Source: Atriophallophorus winterbourni
Taxonomy: Eukaryota; Platyhelminthes; Trematoda; Plagiorchiida; Microphallidae
Reading direction: 5' to 3'
Length of the DNA: 64,000 nucleotides
Assembly (NCBI GenBank): GCA_013407085.1
Contig: JACCGJ010026023.1
Span: forward strand, 1 to 64,000
Under the pieces are notes generated by a model that saw only the letters and a list, made by a program, of their open reading frames with translations, made no database searches and had not been told where the DNA came from. The position numbers and the translations under genes are program-made. How positions within the stretch are numbered: position 1 is the stretch's first letter; each line of letters starts with the position of its first letter. Of the stretch, positions 21,301 to 31,860 are shown one piece after another.

Positions 21301-24300
21301 TAACGTTGGCAAGAACACCTGGAAATTAAAAAAACACGGTTACATAATAACCAGAAAACACAGTACCATTGAATACTCAGACAAAGACAGGGCAATCGAG
21401 ATATAAGCGGATTGATGTTGTTGGTTGAATCGGCCATGACAAGCTCATCCTCCGATTCGGGAGGAACAATCTCTTCCACGACGCAAACAGCAACAGGAAG
21501 TGCTCGGCCGATTAACAGTAGTTGCACGCTAAGGGAGAGAAGTATCCGCTCTCATTCCCCAGATGCTGTTTGAGCGGCCACAGCCCGATTGATCTAAATA
21601 TCGTGGCAGCCAAACCGTCACTTGGGGCAGTTAGCTAATGACTCTAACTAGTAACCCTTCCAAAGTCCGTCCTCTGCTCACCGCCATCGGATATCGTAGT
21701 GGTTAGTTACGCTCCGGGTTATGTCCCGAAATCGTGTTCAGTGGCGGTCTTGCACTAGGCATCTTCTTGGAGTGTTTGTTTAATCTCGTATATTGTCTAG
21801 TGGAGTGAAGGCGAGGAAAGCTTGTTGTGATGCATGGCACTGAAAGCCGCAAGGAGGCTATTGTCTCGTTCACGAAACTTGTTTCATTCGAGGTGTAGAC
21901 ACATCATCCCTTCTTGGAATCCTTTTCCATTTAATTTTGAGATGGCTACGCATTCGGTAATTGCTACCAGATGATGATTATTATTATTCCGCGCAGATTG
22001 TTGTTGTGAAATGTTGCTGGTCAGTCAAATGGCACAAACACAAGGCAAAAGTTGGAAAAGAGCTCACCGGCGGGCAACATGGCACGTGCAGCAGCATGTG
22101 GTGAAATTGATTGTCCCTGAAGGTTGTGGAGTATCACTTGAGGTTGGTTCAGAGGTGATATGAGCTGTGTGTTGAAAGGTACGGCTGGATTGAAATTCGA
22201 TTGTGATTGCGAAAGTGCCGCCGCAGTGGGAATGCGTTGTGAATTTGGGCCACCGAATGACATCGAGTGTCGCTGCACCGTGTTGGTCAGCGGTGGTAGA
22301 GACATGAGAGCTGTGGTGGGGTGGGTCGGATTGACCAGCCGACGTCGAGCGTTCGGTTTGTCCGCTAGTTTACACACGACCGGTGCAGTATTCCCACCCA
22401 AGTAAAGCCGCTCGGCGTTCATATCCTCGATCGCTCGTTCGGCTTGCTCGGGGCGCGCGAAGCGTACGAATCCAATGCCTGAAAATAGGGAAACTACCGT
22501 TATTCGAAAAAGCTCGCGACGAAACATTTGGGCTGTAGGTATGCATGTATGAACAAGGTAAACTGCCGGCACATCGTACACGCGACGTCGGGTTGTCTAG
22601 GACTAGACAACGCGGCAAGAATTGCGCTCCATTTGTTCGTAAGGAAGTTTTAAACCATTTGCAGCGGAGGTCTCGGCGAAATTATCAAACGGTGGTGGCT
22701 TAAACGACACTTACAATATGGGTATTAGTTGAAGGGTTAACAGGACAGGATTCCACAGATAGCAAAAACCGAAGCTCAACTGCTATACAACCATGGTTGA
22801 AAGGTTAGTTGAATAGGGGAAGAGTATGTATGACGTATGAAAGCACAAGCCTAGTCCAGGCAAAGTGCCGCACAATCAGAGACTGCACGTAGGCTAATAT
22901 ACTGTCAGGTTGCCCAGGGCTAGACAGATATGAGGGGGGGATAGAAATGGAAGTGAGACTCCAGCGTGTTTCAGCATGCAGCTCACTACCGTAGGGGAAG
23001 AGTAGTAAGATACGGAATCTATTGAACCCTATATAGAAAGCGAGACAAGGCGCATACACACTTCGATTAATCCACTAATGCTTGAGCAATGAGTTCGCTT
23101 GTGACTTATCATGATCAAAGGAATGAAATGATTGCTGTCAACAAACACCTAGACCGTCCACATGGATGCAAGTAACAAGACGAAACAGCGAGTCAAACAA
23201 ACCTGTGAGTCGATCTTCATTTTCCAACAGCTTGACTGAAGTGATCTCGCCATACACGTGGAACAAACTCTCAAGCTTTTCTTTCGTGAAATCCGCGGGC
23301 AAATGACGCACGTACACGTTGAGCACATCTTTCTCGTTTTCGTGCGCGAACTTGACCAACAATTTGCGCCCACCCGTGTTCGCGTTGTTCAGAATGTAAT
23401 TTTTGGCTTTTTCCGCATCCTCTTCGGTAGCGCAATCGATGAAGCCATACCCTGAAAGGATGGTCAAAGTTCAGGTGGCCATTGAATGACTTCACTTTGA
23501 TAAGAAATCGTGGTAAATACAATACATGTTTATCGCCACCAGTACTGAGTTGAATGGAGAAACATGCTGGAGCTGATTAAACCTGATCGCACAATCTCCA
23601 CTTGATGACCGCAAAACAGACAGAAGTCGGTTGCGGTGTATAATTGAGGGGTGTGCGTACAACAATATATTGGACGCGGGAGTCGCGTTAACATTTTTGT
23701 TTCTTATCCGTCTGCACCTGGATCGCGCGTATTTTCATACATACATACCTTACAAACAGTCACATATATACTACTATACTACTAGTGCACGGATGTGCAA
23801 TCGCGCAGTATTTCTGTGCTGTGCGGCTAACATCGTGCTAAATTGATTGGCCACCGGTAGTGAGCCCCATGCTGAAACACGCTGGAGTCTCACTACCATT
23901 TCTATTTTCTTTCTATTTCTTTTGTCATATCTGTCTAGGCCTGGGCTACCTGACAGTATCTTAGCCCACGTGCAGTCTCTGACTGTGCGGCACTTTGCCT
24001 GGATCAGGCTTGTGCTTTCACTTCACTTCACTACTACTAAGAGCTCTACGGAGGACGTCCTTGATGGCGAAGTTGAACAGGAACTGGGAGATTGGACAGC
24101 TTTGTCTTACGCCCGCATTAGTGTTGAATGGCATAGAACGGCTATCGTACACTCTTACCATCCCTATCCAGTGGGCGTATAAGTCCCTTAGGATAACGAT
24201 GTACTTTGATGGGATTCTTTTGCGAAGTAAGCAGTTCATTGGTTTTGTATAAGGTCCATCTGGCGAACGGAGCTTATAAAAACCAATGAATACCAATTTC

Positions 24301-26425
24301 AAGTCACTTCGAAAGAAGTTCTGCTGATGATATCATCTAGCTTGATGACGAAACGTCCTACAATAACAATACAAGATCGGCGAACACCACCTGCACAACA
24401 TCCTCATCCTGAGCTACGCATATTCTCCTCTATTGCTGAACAAAGCACGATTTTGAAATACGGAATCACAGTGCGATTTCGTGTCAAGTGCTCAACACCT
24501 AGTTTTTTCTGCAGGTCGGTAATTTATAACGTTTGTCTAAATCTAGCTTAAAATTCAACTCGCGTCTAACGGTTTTTAAGCCTTCCCATGATACAGCTTT
24601 AATTAGCTCGTGTCAGAATATGGGGTTCCCGAATCATATATGAGAATGTTTTGTGTTAGATGACGCGAGAAGCTTTTTACTGAGTCGTCAATATCATCAA
24701 ACATTAGATCAACGAGACACAGGAATATGCAAGGATAAGTAATTGTGCTTCTGTGATGTGCATCTGAAACCGTGCTAAATTGGCGTGCCACTGGTAGTGA
24801 TCTGAATTCGGAAACACGCTTGAGACTCATTGTCAATGCTATTTTATCTTCATTCCTCAGCTGTCTAGGCCTGGGCAACCTGACAGTATCTTAGCACATA
24901 TGCAGTTTGCGGCACTTGCCTGGATCAGGCTTGCGTTTTAATTGATTCATACACCGATGAATCGACAAAATACAAGCTTGATCAAGGCATCTAAATTTGT
25001 GACACATGCTAACTATACCGCGATCGAACGATGTACACAATAACACCACAACAAACTCTCCTCCTTACACCGCCTGAAATTATGCTAGATTACTCAAAAC
25101 AAAACACCGAAATGTTTACGATAAGATCGCCGTGGAATATTAAGTGTGAAATCACAAATCTGATCCTGCACTGTGCCACTGAATATGGTTCTGAGATGAA
25201 ACGCAGCTATCTAAAATTGGACGAAATGCCATGTCGACTTTAGCAATTCCCTTAGACAGAGCCTTAAGTTATGGGTGCCATTTTGTGGTTGGTTGTCTCG
25301 AAGTCTATAGTAATCAGGACGCGCCATCGAAAATGTTGTACACGCTAAATTCACTTTGAGGCACTTGGACAGTACGCATGTAAATGGGACCAACCAAAAG
25401 TAATCCAGAAAAGTGCTTAGCCCACTACAATAGGACAACTAGTTACACCCATCAATTGGAATTGTGTTATATGTGTCATGATTATTACTTGCTTGTGCGG
25501 TACACCTTTTATATACAGTTACTAGACTTCGTGTTTACATTTCAGCACATGTACTCTCGTTCTAGATAAGTAGAGCGTTACTTATTCTATACAAACGACT
25601 TCCTTTTGAACTCAATTCGGATCATATTCTACAACGTTACAATAGGTTGATGATCATATCGACGATGAAACCGTGGGACCGCGTTCACCAGAATGTAAAG
25701 CAATTCTTACCTTTACACACACCATTGTTCATCATGGCTTTGCAAGACTTTGGCGTCACGACGTCCCCAACTAAAGAGCGCACCGTCTCATCGGTATCCG
25801 ATTCATTCAAGCCACTAATGTATAAATTGGTTTTCGAAGTGATCATTGACTTGCTACGGCGGTTTTGATCATGGGGCATGGCTACGAAGCTTTTCAGGGA
25901 ATCGAGAACACGAAGACTGGATTCATACCCGGAAACCAGTGCCGCTTGTTGCTGAGGGATTGTCTGGCACTGGGTGAGTTGATTGAGACCGTTGCATAGA
26001 CCAGGCAATAATGGTTGGATGTAGGGGAAAGATTGTCCGTAAGGAAGCGAGGCATGTGGGAAAGGGATGGGCTGAGTTACCGGACCGTTGCCATGATAAT
26101 GCTGCAAGTAAGGAGGTACACTACCTGAGGGGATTTGGCGTGAAGCATTTTCGATCGATGGCTGTAACGTGTATCCTAAATTGGGATGGGAGCCATATGG
26201 GTTGGGTGGACCATGTAGTGAGGACGCTGACATAACCGACGGCTGCGATGAATCTGGGCCGATACGAACGTATCCAGGACCCATTGCACCCAAGACCATT
26301 CCATTAGAATCGACGCCGCCTAGTTGAAATGTCTGAGTATTACCCACATTTGGCTGCCCTGACATGGCAGCGAAGGCGGCCCATTGTTGAGCACCAAACC
26401 CAGCCATAGAAATTCCAGGAAGGAA
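17666..26425 (-). CDS. RBMS / alan shepard family RNA-binding protein, five exons, 5' end missing
   Basis: Exons 26425-25711, 23451-23203, 22478-22068, 21318-20975 and 18313-17666 join in phase (1,1,1,0) at GT-AG sites into 788 residues plus stop. RRM1 spans about 199-277 with RNP2 LYISGL and RNP1 KGYGFIDC; RRM2 follows almost at once (about 282-365) with RNP2 VYVRHL and RNP1 TGIGFVRF, closing with VVCKLADKPNARRR. The short inter-RRM linker and the basic segment after RRM2 are features of the RBMS family, single-stranded nucleic acid and AU-rich RNA binders acting in post-transcriptional control. About 200 residues precede RRM1, and a long low-complexity Pro/Ser/Gln tail follows RRM2. Exon 1 begins after a splice acceptor (tttttcag at 26426), so at least one upstream exon is missing. 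ELAV/HuD-type proteins are less likely because no third RRM is present. Confidence 0.85.
18500..19215. repeat. RTE-A 3' UTR copies in inverted arrangement
   Basis: 18690-18980 reads as the minus-strand RTE-A 3' UTR (compare 2310-2600: agcacaaacaaac, gaacgagtagagcgacacca). 19020-19215 holds the same sequence on the plus strand (gcgacgaaagcttgttatga, ctctactcgttcacaacact). A further plus-strand end (gcgaccggtgtaatgatgct) lies at 18640-18665. The pair could fold into a long hairpin in the intron transcript. Confidence 0.55.
19241..19405 (+). repeat. hairpin repeat R1, copy
   Basis: Family landmarks in order: CCGGTAGTGAG, gctgaaacacgctggagtct, CTCACTACC (forming a hairpin with GGTAGTGAG), a T/C-rich stretch, catctgtctaggcctgggca and cagtatctta. 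It is immediately followed by an inverted copy (19362-19545). Longer copies end ggatcaggcttgtgctttca. I do not recognise the family; its several short inverted repeats, and tetra- or pentanucleotide runs after some copies, suggest a non-autonomous element. Confidence 0.6.
19362..19545 (-). repeat. hairpin repeat R1, inverted copy
   Basis: Contains the minus-strand order agcacaagcctgatccaggc, aaagtgccgcacagtcagag, actgtcagattgcccaggac, gagactccagtgtgtttcag. With 19241-19405 it makes a back-to-back inverted pair. A partial plus-strand tail of the same family follows at 19550-19665. Confidence 0.6.
20025..20160 (+). repeat. hairpin repeat R1, copy
   Basis: Carries gtgctaaattgattttccac, CCGGTAGTGAGC, an internal deletion, then cccatatctgtctag and cctggatcaggcttgtgatt. 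It lies in the last long intron of the RBMS-like gene. Confidence 0.5.
20355..20880 (-). repeat. SINE-like repeat S1, copy
   Basis: Runs from cttttgtgcgactatctcct to gctatgacaacctttgg, the same boundaries as the copies at 13525 and 15930 but at an unrelated locus. This confirms S1 as a discrete mobile unit of about 525 bp. It lies 95 bp from the exon at 20975-21318, inside the intron. Confidence 0.65.
20975..21318 (-). CDS. RBMS-like exon: low-complexity tail
   Basis: 344 nt, acceptor taatttccag, donor GCA|GTAAGT, leaving phase 0. It encodes a Pro/Leu-rich start (NPSPLLPLSLPPVLSVGAG), then an Ala/Ser/Thr/Asn-rich stretch. It is supported mainly by the splice sites and by phase agreement on both sides. 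Confidence 0.7.
21780..21960 (+). repeat. RTE-A 3' UTR fragment
   Basis: gaggaaagcttgttgtgatg, catggcactgaaagccgcaa and tcgttcacgaaacttg match the RTE-A 3' UTR at 19020-19130 on the same strand. A shorter piece with gaaaagcttgttatgatgca lies at 60170-60240. Confidence 0.5.
22068..22478 (-). CDS. RBMS-like exon: end of RRM2 and basic segment
   Basis: 411 nt, acceptor ctattttcag, donor GCCG|GTGAGC. Begins GIGFVRFARPEQAERAIEDM (RNP1 of RRM2), ends the domain with APVVCKLADKPNARRR, then runs into a Pro/Ser/Gln/Asn-rich region with no further domain. Confidence 0.85.
22845..22995 (-). repeat. hairpin repeat R1, copy
   Basis: Minus-strand order of the family: agcacaagcctagtccaggc, gcacgtaggctaatatactg, tcaggttgcccagggctaga, gagactccagcgtgtttcag, ending ctcactaccg. 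Confidence 0.6.
23203..23451 (-). CDS. RBMS-like exon: end of RRM1 and most of RRM2
   Basis: 249 nt, acceptor tcctttcag, donor ACAG|GTTTGT. Completes the RNP1 GYGFIDC of RRM1 (joined Gly codon), then LLVKFAHENEKDVLNVYVRH and LPADFTKEKLESLFHVYGEI. It is the most conserved part of the gene and the best probe for orthologues. Confidence 0.85.
23540..23650 (+). ncRNA. degraded hammerhead repeat, family I
   Basis: CTCCAC (23596-23601), then TTGATGA in place of CTGATGA, a loop region with GCAAAACAGACA, then GAAGTCGGTTGCGG where family I has GAAACCGGTAGTGG. Upstream gattaaacctgatcgcacaa corresponds to the unit's cattaaacctaatcttactg. Core positions are lost, so it is predicted inactive. Confidence 0.5.
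23825..24025 (+). repeat. hairpin repeat R1, well-preserved copy
   Basis: Continuous from gtgctaaattgattggccac through CCGGTAGTGAG, gctgaaacacgctggagtct, CACTACC, catatctgtctaggcctggg, cagtctctgactgtgcggca to ggatcaggcttgtgctttca, followed by a short (CACTT)n run. Confidence 0.65.
24018..24302 (-). pseudogene. RTE-A reverse transcriptase fragment (motif B region)
   Basis: The minus strand encodes LRDLYAHWIGMVRVYDSRS then NAGVRQSCPISQFLFNFAI. GVRQxCPxSxFLFN is motif B of RTE-type polymerases, with Ser for the usual Gly. It is isolated in the intron between RBMS-like exons and truncated at both ends. Confidence 0.65.
24316..24360 (+). ncRNA. hammerhead-like motif, family III
   Basis: CTGATGA (24324-24330), a strong hairpin TATCATC-TAGCTT-GATGA, then GAAA (24350-24353) and CGTC, giving a two-base palindromic stem III AC/GT and the cleavage triplet GTC. 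Core spacing is correct for a hammerhead. The two presumed stem I strands (AGTTCTG and CTACAAT) pair poorly, which is the main weakness. The same block occurs on the minus strand at 8555-8606. Confidence 0.4.
24770..24945 (+). repeat. hairpin repeat R1, divergent copy
   Basis: accgtgctaaattggcgtgc, CACTGGTAGTGATC, cacgcttgagactcat, cagctgtctaggcctgggca, cagtatcttagcacat and cctggatcaggcttgcg in family order. Confidence 0.55.
25000..25710. other. intron of the RBMS-like gene; no other feature seen
   Basis: Lies just downstream of the donor at 25710. Short open frames here show no recognisable domain or codon pattern. Confidence 0.4.
25711..26425 (-). CDS. RBMS-like exon: Gly/Pro-rich N-terminal region and start of RRM1
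   Basis: 715 nt, acceptor tttttcag, donor AAAG|GTAAGA, ending one base into a Gly codon. It encodes a Gly/Pro/Gln-rich region rich in Ser, Met and Tyr, then KTNLYISGLNESDTDETVRS at the start of RRM1. The first in-frame Met is residue 7, but the exon is open across the acceptor, so this Met is probably internal. Confidence 0.8.
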
Positions 26426-27009
26426 CTGAAAAATAAGATGAAACGCACGTTTTCAAATTAGAAATTAAAATTGAGAGAATTCAAAATTTAAATGCACAGC
26501 CTTTGTGGCAAATATTACTAACACTGCATACAATAACATTGAATATTAGTGGCGAAAACAGCAAAACCGTCCATTGAAATCAGTCTGTGAATTTAGCGCA
26601 GTATAAATATCACTGGAATGTGTATTAGTATTGTCATTTGTGTCATAAACAGTAATATACTATATCGATTCTGGTAGACAAATATCTACAACCTTCGGCT
26701 TACTGGCAAAAAGAAAACACAAATATTTTTCGTAGCGACGTTAACATCGAAAAACACGATAACATGCATAAAATTCGATGGAGGGTTCTTTTGCTTATCT
26801 CAAATCGAAATGCAATCGTTGTAAGTGTGGGCAGACATAGCTCAAGCAGATGAGTGCTTTGGTGGATAATCGAGCTGTAGCTGAGGCGATTTCATTCCTT
26901 GATCGAGATCATTATACATTACAGGAAAATGGTTTATTATCGTGTTCACTGTCGGCGTGTCTCCTTGGAGCGTTTGTTTAAGTTTTAGTGAAGGGTTGGT
27001 GTGAATGAA

Positions 27010-27170
27010 AGAAAGCACAAGCCTGATCCAATCAGCACCGTAGTCACGGACTACATGTGGACCCAGGCATATATGAGAGAGAAAATAGAATAGAAACTAT
27101 AGTGAGACTCCAGCGTCTCATCATGCAGCTCTACCAGTGGCAAATCAATTTAGCACGGTGTTAGCCGCAT
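27010..27170 (-). repeat. hairpin repeat R1, copy
   Basis: agcacaagcctgatcc, gtgagactccagcgtctcat, ctaccagtggcaaatcaatt, tagcacggtgttagccg: the minus-strand order of the family with internal losses. Confidence 0.5.
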
Positions 27171-27369
27171 TGCACATAAGTGCTGCACGATTGCACATCC
27201 GTGTTGGTGTAGTGGCAAGAAAAGCACAAGGATAAATAAATAAAAAACACAAGAAAACCGTCGTACTGACATCGCTCTACGCACGCAAGAACATGCTTAT
27301 TTGCGTGCATTTGCATCACACACATCCCACTTGCATGCAGAGGAACATTTTTGTTCATGATTTTGTGAT

Positions 27370-27540
27370 ACATTGATTGGCCACCTGTAGTGAGTTGCAT
27401 GTTGAAACACACTGGAGTCTCTGCCACTTCTATTCTTTATTTCGTGTCTAGGCATTGGCAACTTGACAGTATCTTTGTCAACGCGTGGTCTACGACTGTG
27501 TGGCACTTTGCCTTGATCCGGCTTGTGCTTTAGTACATAC
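27370..27540 (+). repeat. hairpin repeat R1, copy
   Basis: acattgattggccacctgta, gtgagttgcatgttgaaaca, cactggagtctc, gtgtctaggcattggcaact, tgacagtatctt and tccggcttgtgcttta in order on the plus strand. It forms an inverted pair with the copy at 27010-27170. Confidence 0.5.
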
Positions 27541-27589
27541 ATACCGGTGTAATGAGAATGACAAACTAGCTCGATCTGAATTTATGGAT

Positions 27590-27750
27590 GCAAGCATACT
27601 ATCGCGCAGTCAGATTGCATAAGTGGTTAAGATACTGCGATGTTGCCCCGACCTAGACAGATAAACAGAAAAAATACGTGACACTAAAGCAGGTACACCT
27701 ATGCAGCTGAGTACCGTTGGCATATCAATTTAGCATGGTGGTAACCGCAG
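27590..27750 (-). repeat. hairpin repeat R1, decayed copy
   Basis: Keeps gcgcagtcagattgcataag, taagatactgcgatgttgcc, ccgacctagacagata and tatcaatttagcatggtggt in the minus-strand order. It is the most decayed copy in this cluster. Confidence 0.4.
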
Positions 27751-28865
27751 AGTACACAAGTACTGTTTTGCCAAACGCTGAGTGCAAAAGTTTAAAATTT
27801 AGACAACTGAATGTGAACTTACATAATGATCATGTTTCAACATGAAAGCCAAAATTTAATGAAATGCGAACTGATAGAAATGAACAATTACAAATTACGC
27901 TAGTTTCAACGCTTGCCCGCGTAATATTTTTCCGAAAGAATGAAGAGATCACAGTAAATGTAATAAATTTGTGCTGCAACGCACTGATAGAATTTGAAAC
28001 ATGTAATATTAATTTGATTTTTAGAAAGGTAAGATTCTTCAAAATGCAATAGCAAATGAAGTGAGACCAAAAAGTTGACATTACGATTGCACGAAAAGAC
28101 GAGAAACGGAGGGATATAAATAGCAACGACAATATAAGGGGATAAGTATTTTTGGTGGAACGACGGGTTATGCAAACTGCAGGATAATCTATTCGTATTA
28201 ATAATTTAACAGATGTTGCCTATGATGCAAATCTGATAATTTGTGAAAGTATGAGCACAAGGGGTCATTAATAAATTCATTCGAATTTCGGACAATATGC
28301 AAAACAATTGCATTTAGAGCAGGGGTATAAAAGTCCCATTGCTATACGTCATTAATTGAATAACAATTACGAAGATGCAGACCCAAACAGGATATCTAAA
28401 ATCACAATTTATTTACTTTGCACGAGGACATTCATTTTAACAATCGAACTATAGTTTTTCGCATAAAAATGGGAAGTATTGGATTGCCAATAAAAATATA
28501 AACGCAACAAAAATGAATGTTTAAATGCATCACAAAAAAATAATTTTGAAATGTCTACATGAGACAATATTTGGCTAAATGAAGAATAAAATTACGTAAA
28601 ACTTACCAAATATAAAACTTAACAAAATATGCAGCACAATATATAACCAAAGATGGCCGCCTAATCAAAATGGCCACCATTGGACCTTGAAATTTGAAAC
28701 ATGAAAACAAAAAACATTCTCAGCGTTTTAGTATCTGTGTAATGAATCGGAATGCTGAATAATAAATTTTCATTTTGTTAGGCTCTCCGTTTTTATTTTA
28801 ATGAAAAATTATCAGAAATCATAGAAAATATAATTGTAAAATTCACGAAACTAACAAACTATTTT

Positions 28866-31150
28866 CCTAGCAATTAACAGTATCAGTATCACTATCACAG
28901 GGTGATAGATGAACAATTTAAAGCGATGCCCATTTTTTTCATACGTGTGCTCAAAAACACATGCCACTACCAGGATTAATTCGTAAGGAGCACAGGAGTG
29001 TGTACTTATGAATGGAAGATGGGAGAAGTCTCATCATCGAAAGGTGAGATAGTTAATGCATGCGACATGTCCAATAGAATGAAAAGACGATGTACGCTTT
29101 TTTGTGAAAAAGTTTTCACAAATTTGTTTCTGTTTTGACAATAAATGGGGATGGATTTAATTTTAAATATAATGCTCCGGAAAGTGCACCTGCCACCGTT
29201 CGTCTAGCCAATGTTTGAACGCGTTTACTAAACCTGCCGAGGTTATTTCAGTGAGAAGTGAGTTCCACTCGTATACTACACGGTTGCTATAGTAATGCGT
29301 TTTGGATTCCAGACTCGCGTGCTGTTTATTCAGCTTAAGACTATTCCCTCGTGTACCAACTAAAATATAGATACATATTAAGTAATCGAATTCGAGGCAG
29401 ACTAATACTTTAACAACTTCCAAGGTGTCTATTAGATACGTCCTAAGCTGCCTTTTCCTAAGAGAGAAAATTAGTAATGCTATTAGACGATTTTCATAGT
29501 TGGTGTATGCTAAGCCTTCGGTCATGCGAGTCGGTAGCTTGGGTACCTTACCTAGCTGCACTATATCCTTCTGGTAATACGGCCTCCATCCCGGATACAG
29601 CACTCTGGGTGTTGCCTTACATTTGCCATGTAAAGTGTTACAGAATCTCAGCTTTTCTGCATCGGAGGACTGAACGTAGTCGAAAGAGTTTCATCCTGGC
29701 CCTTTTAGCAGCAGCAGCACATTGGTCGGGCAACATGGTGTTACAGAGATTATGAGTCCTACGTTTTTAGTAGATTTAACCCTACGGAACTCCGTGTGAG
29801 CTGATGGCTTTAAGACAATCATGTTGCATGCCAGTTTGAAGAGCAAGTGACTCTGCTATAGGTAAATGGAAAGGCCCCACTAAAACGCTCATGTCGTCAC
29901 AGCTTTTACGTCATATATCAGATCGCAGTTATCCGACTTACCGACAATTATTACGTCGTCATCAAACATATAACAGGGTGAGCACAGTTGGTTAGCTACA
30001 TCTTTAATGAAGATGATGGATATCAGCGGCCCTAAGACTGAGCCCTCGGTAACCCCAGGGCTCTCGTGCGGTGTACGTATCATCTATCCTGACTGTAAAG
30101 GAACGTTCACTTAGAAATGCGCAAATACATCCCAGTAGGTCACCTGACACTTCTCTGGCTGCGAGTTTGGGATGCAAGAGCCTATGTTTGACTGAATAAA
30201 AAGCCTTACTTAAGTCAAGATAGAAGACGTCTACCGCTATACCATCATCCATTCTCTTAGTGACCTCGTTTAGGTAGCACAACATGTTAGTCCGACATGA
30301 CCGACATTTTAGGTATCCGTGCTGTGCGGTATCTAGTAGTGTTTGGTTATGTATACAAACATTTTGTCGCAAAACAACCTCTTCATTTTGTTACATAGTA
30401 CACTAGTGAGGCTAACCGGGCGGTAATGTTTGACTACCGAAGAAGCTCATCCCTTATGGACATGCAATACAACGTCTGTTCTCCATTCCGATACAAGTGT
30501 GCCATGTCTGAGAGATGTTCTAAATTTTTATGTCATCGGCGCAGCTAATCAAGTAGCTAGCACTCGGATCATTTGTGGATGGATGTTGTCTGACTATGCC
30601 GACTTGTTGTATGCTATGCTGGCCAATATATTCTCGCATTGTGTACCTCGAATTTACGATCTCTACCGATGGGGTGTTCAGTGAGTGCACTCTGAAGTGA
30701 TGGCACAAAGACGTTCGAGTTATCATCTAGATGTTGTGCGTTTTGAAAGTGCAAGAAAATCAAATGAACCTTTTCAAGGCTTACAACGACGGCAGAGCAA
30801 CCGTCTCTTCTTAAGTTACCTACTCCTCTTTGTGTTGAGCCTATAAATTGAACGTAGCTGTAGTATCGTTTCGGATGAGTATTGGCCTCTTGGGCGAGTT
30901 TCATTTTGAAAGAAACCTCTGCAATGCGTATCTTGGAAACTACGTTATTTCTCGCTTTCTTTTAACAGGACCAAGTCCCACACGGCGGAGTAAGATTGTA
31001 ACGCTTCCATCTAGGGTGGTGGTGACGTACGCTACCGAAGACTGAGGCTGACTACCATTAGGGTTTGTATAGAACAGAAGAGCAATATCACATAGAGCCG
31101 GACTCCCGGTGCTAGTTCTACATAAGAGATCTTCGTCTTCGGGCATAATA
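28866..31150 (-). pseudogene. CR1-like retrotransposon (family C), linker to 3' end, decayed
   Basis: Read from 31150 down: an endonuclease-RT linker (KRYYSYVQFIGSTQRGVGNL, RRDGCSAVVVSLEKVH), then the palm (QHGYLKCRSC, VDVFYLDLSKAFYSVKHRLL with motif A), then TEGSVLGPLISIIFIKDVAN and YMFDDDVIIVGKSD (motif C, DDD for the usual ADD), then the thumb (YPGWRPYYQKDIVQLGKVPK, RMTEGLAYTNYENRL, SLRKRQLRTYLIDTLEVVKV). Several frameshifts occur. The 3' end near 28870 carries a short (TGATAC)n-type run, as does the sister copy ending at 44945. LDLSKAF and the 3' microsatellite fit the CR1/L2 group. Confidence 0.7.
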
Positions 31151-31860
31151 CCCGAAGCTGCTTCGCGTTTTTGAAGGCTTTATTTCATCAGGCGACAGAG
31201 AATTCGTTTTTGGAACGGATGACAACTCCAGTCATCCTGTTTTATCTTCGTGGTCCGAGTCACTGCAGCTCAACAACGATTCGTCCTCTACCGTTCCGTG
31301 ACGGTTGCGCTCTTCAATGTTGGAGTACAATTTTCTTGAGGTAGTGTCATTGTCACAATACTGTCATATACTGGGTTTCTCCTTGTTATCGAATACGGTG
31401 AGCTACGAGTTACACCTAACTTCTATTTTCTAACTATAATTGGGTTATTTGTTTTCTTGTGGGGTGGGGCGTCAGGTTGCACCACGCACTTACTTCGGCT
31501 TTTGAAAGAACGTTTTTGCGATCGCACTGGTTTGCGAATTCGACAACAATTAGCTTCAGCGATCTGGTAGAATCCACGTTTGGGTCGCCTTTTTAATTGC
31601 AGACCCGGTGAACTCGCTTCAGCAGAGTAGTAAGGCGCATGCCTGATGACCTTCTTGTGGCTACTTTACTAACGAGCCTTCGATTCTCGATTGAAAGGCT
31701 CATCCAGCGTCAAGATTAAGGCATTTTTTGACGGTGTTGAGTAATCTTGGTTCAAAACGAGTAATTCTCACCGAATTCTCATTGTCGATTTAATTGATTG
31801 GGGACCAATAAAAAGCTCACATGTTTTATAATCACGGCTCTTACTATTCAGCGGCATCCA
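31151..31860. other. no gene seen; probably 5' region of the next element
   Basis: Lies immediately upstream of the endonuclease-like translation that begins near 31861. It may be the untranslated or ORF1 part of that element, but no motif could be recognised. Confidence 0.3.

Larger units (their letters stand above)
26426..28865. other. upstream intron or 5' region of the RBMS-like gene with R1 copies; otherwise AT-rich
   Basis: No upstream exon could be identified. R1 repeat copies lie at about 27010-27170 (minus), 27370-27540 (plus) and 27590-27750 (minus), recognisable by cagtatcttt, ggatcaggcttgtgctt-like tails and gagactccagcgtctca. From 27800 to 28865 the sequence is AT-rich, and I see nothing to annotate. 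Confidence 0.4.
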
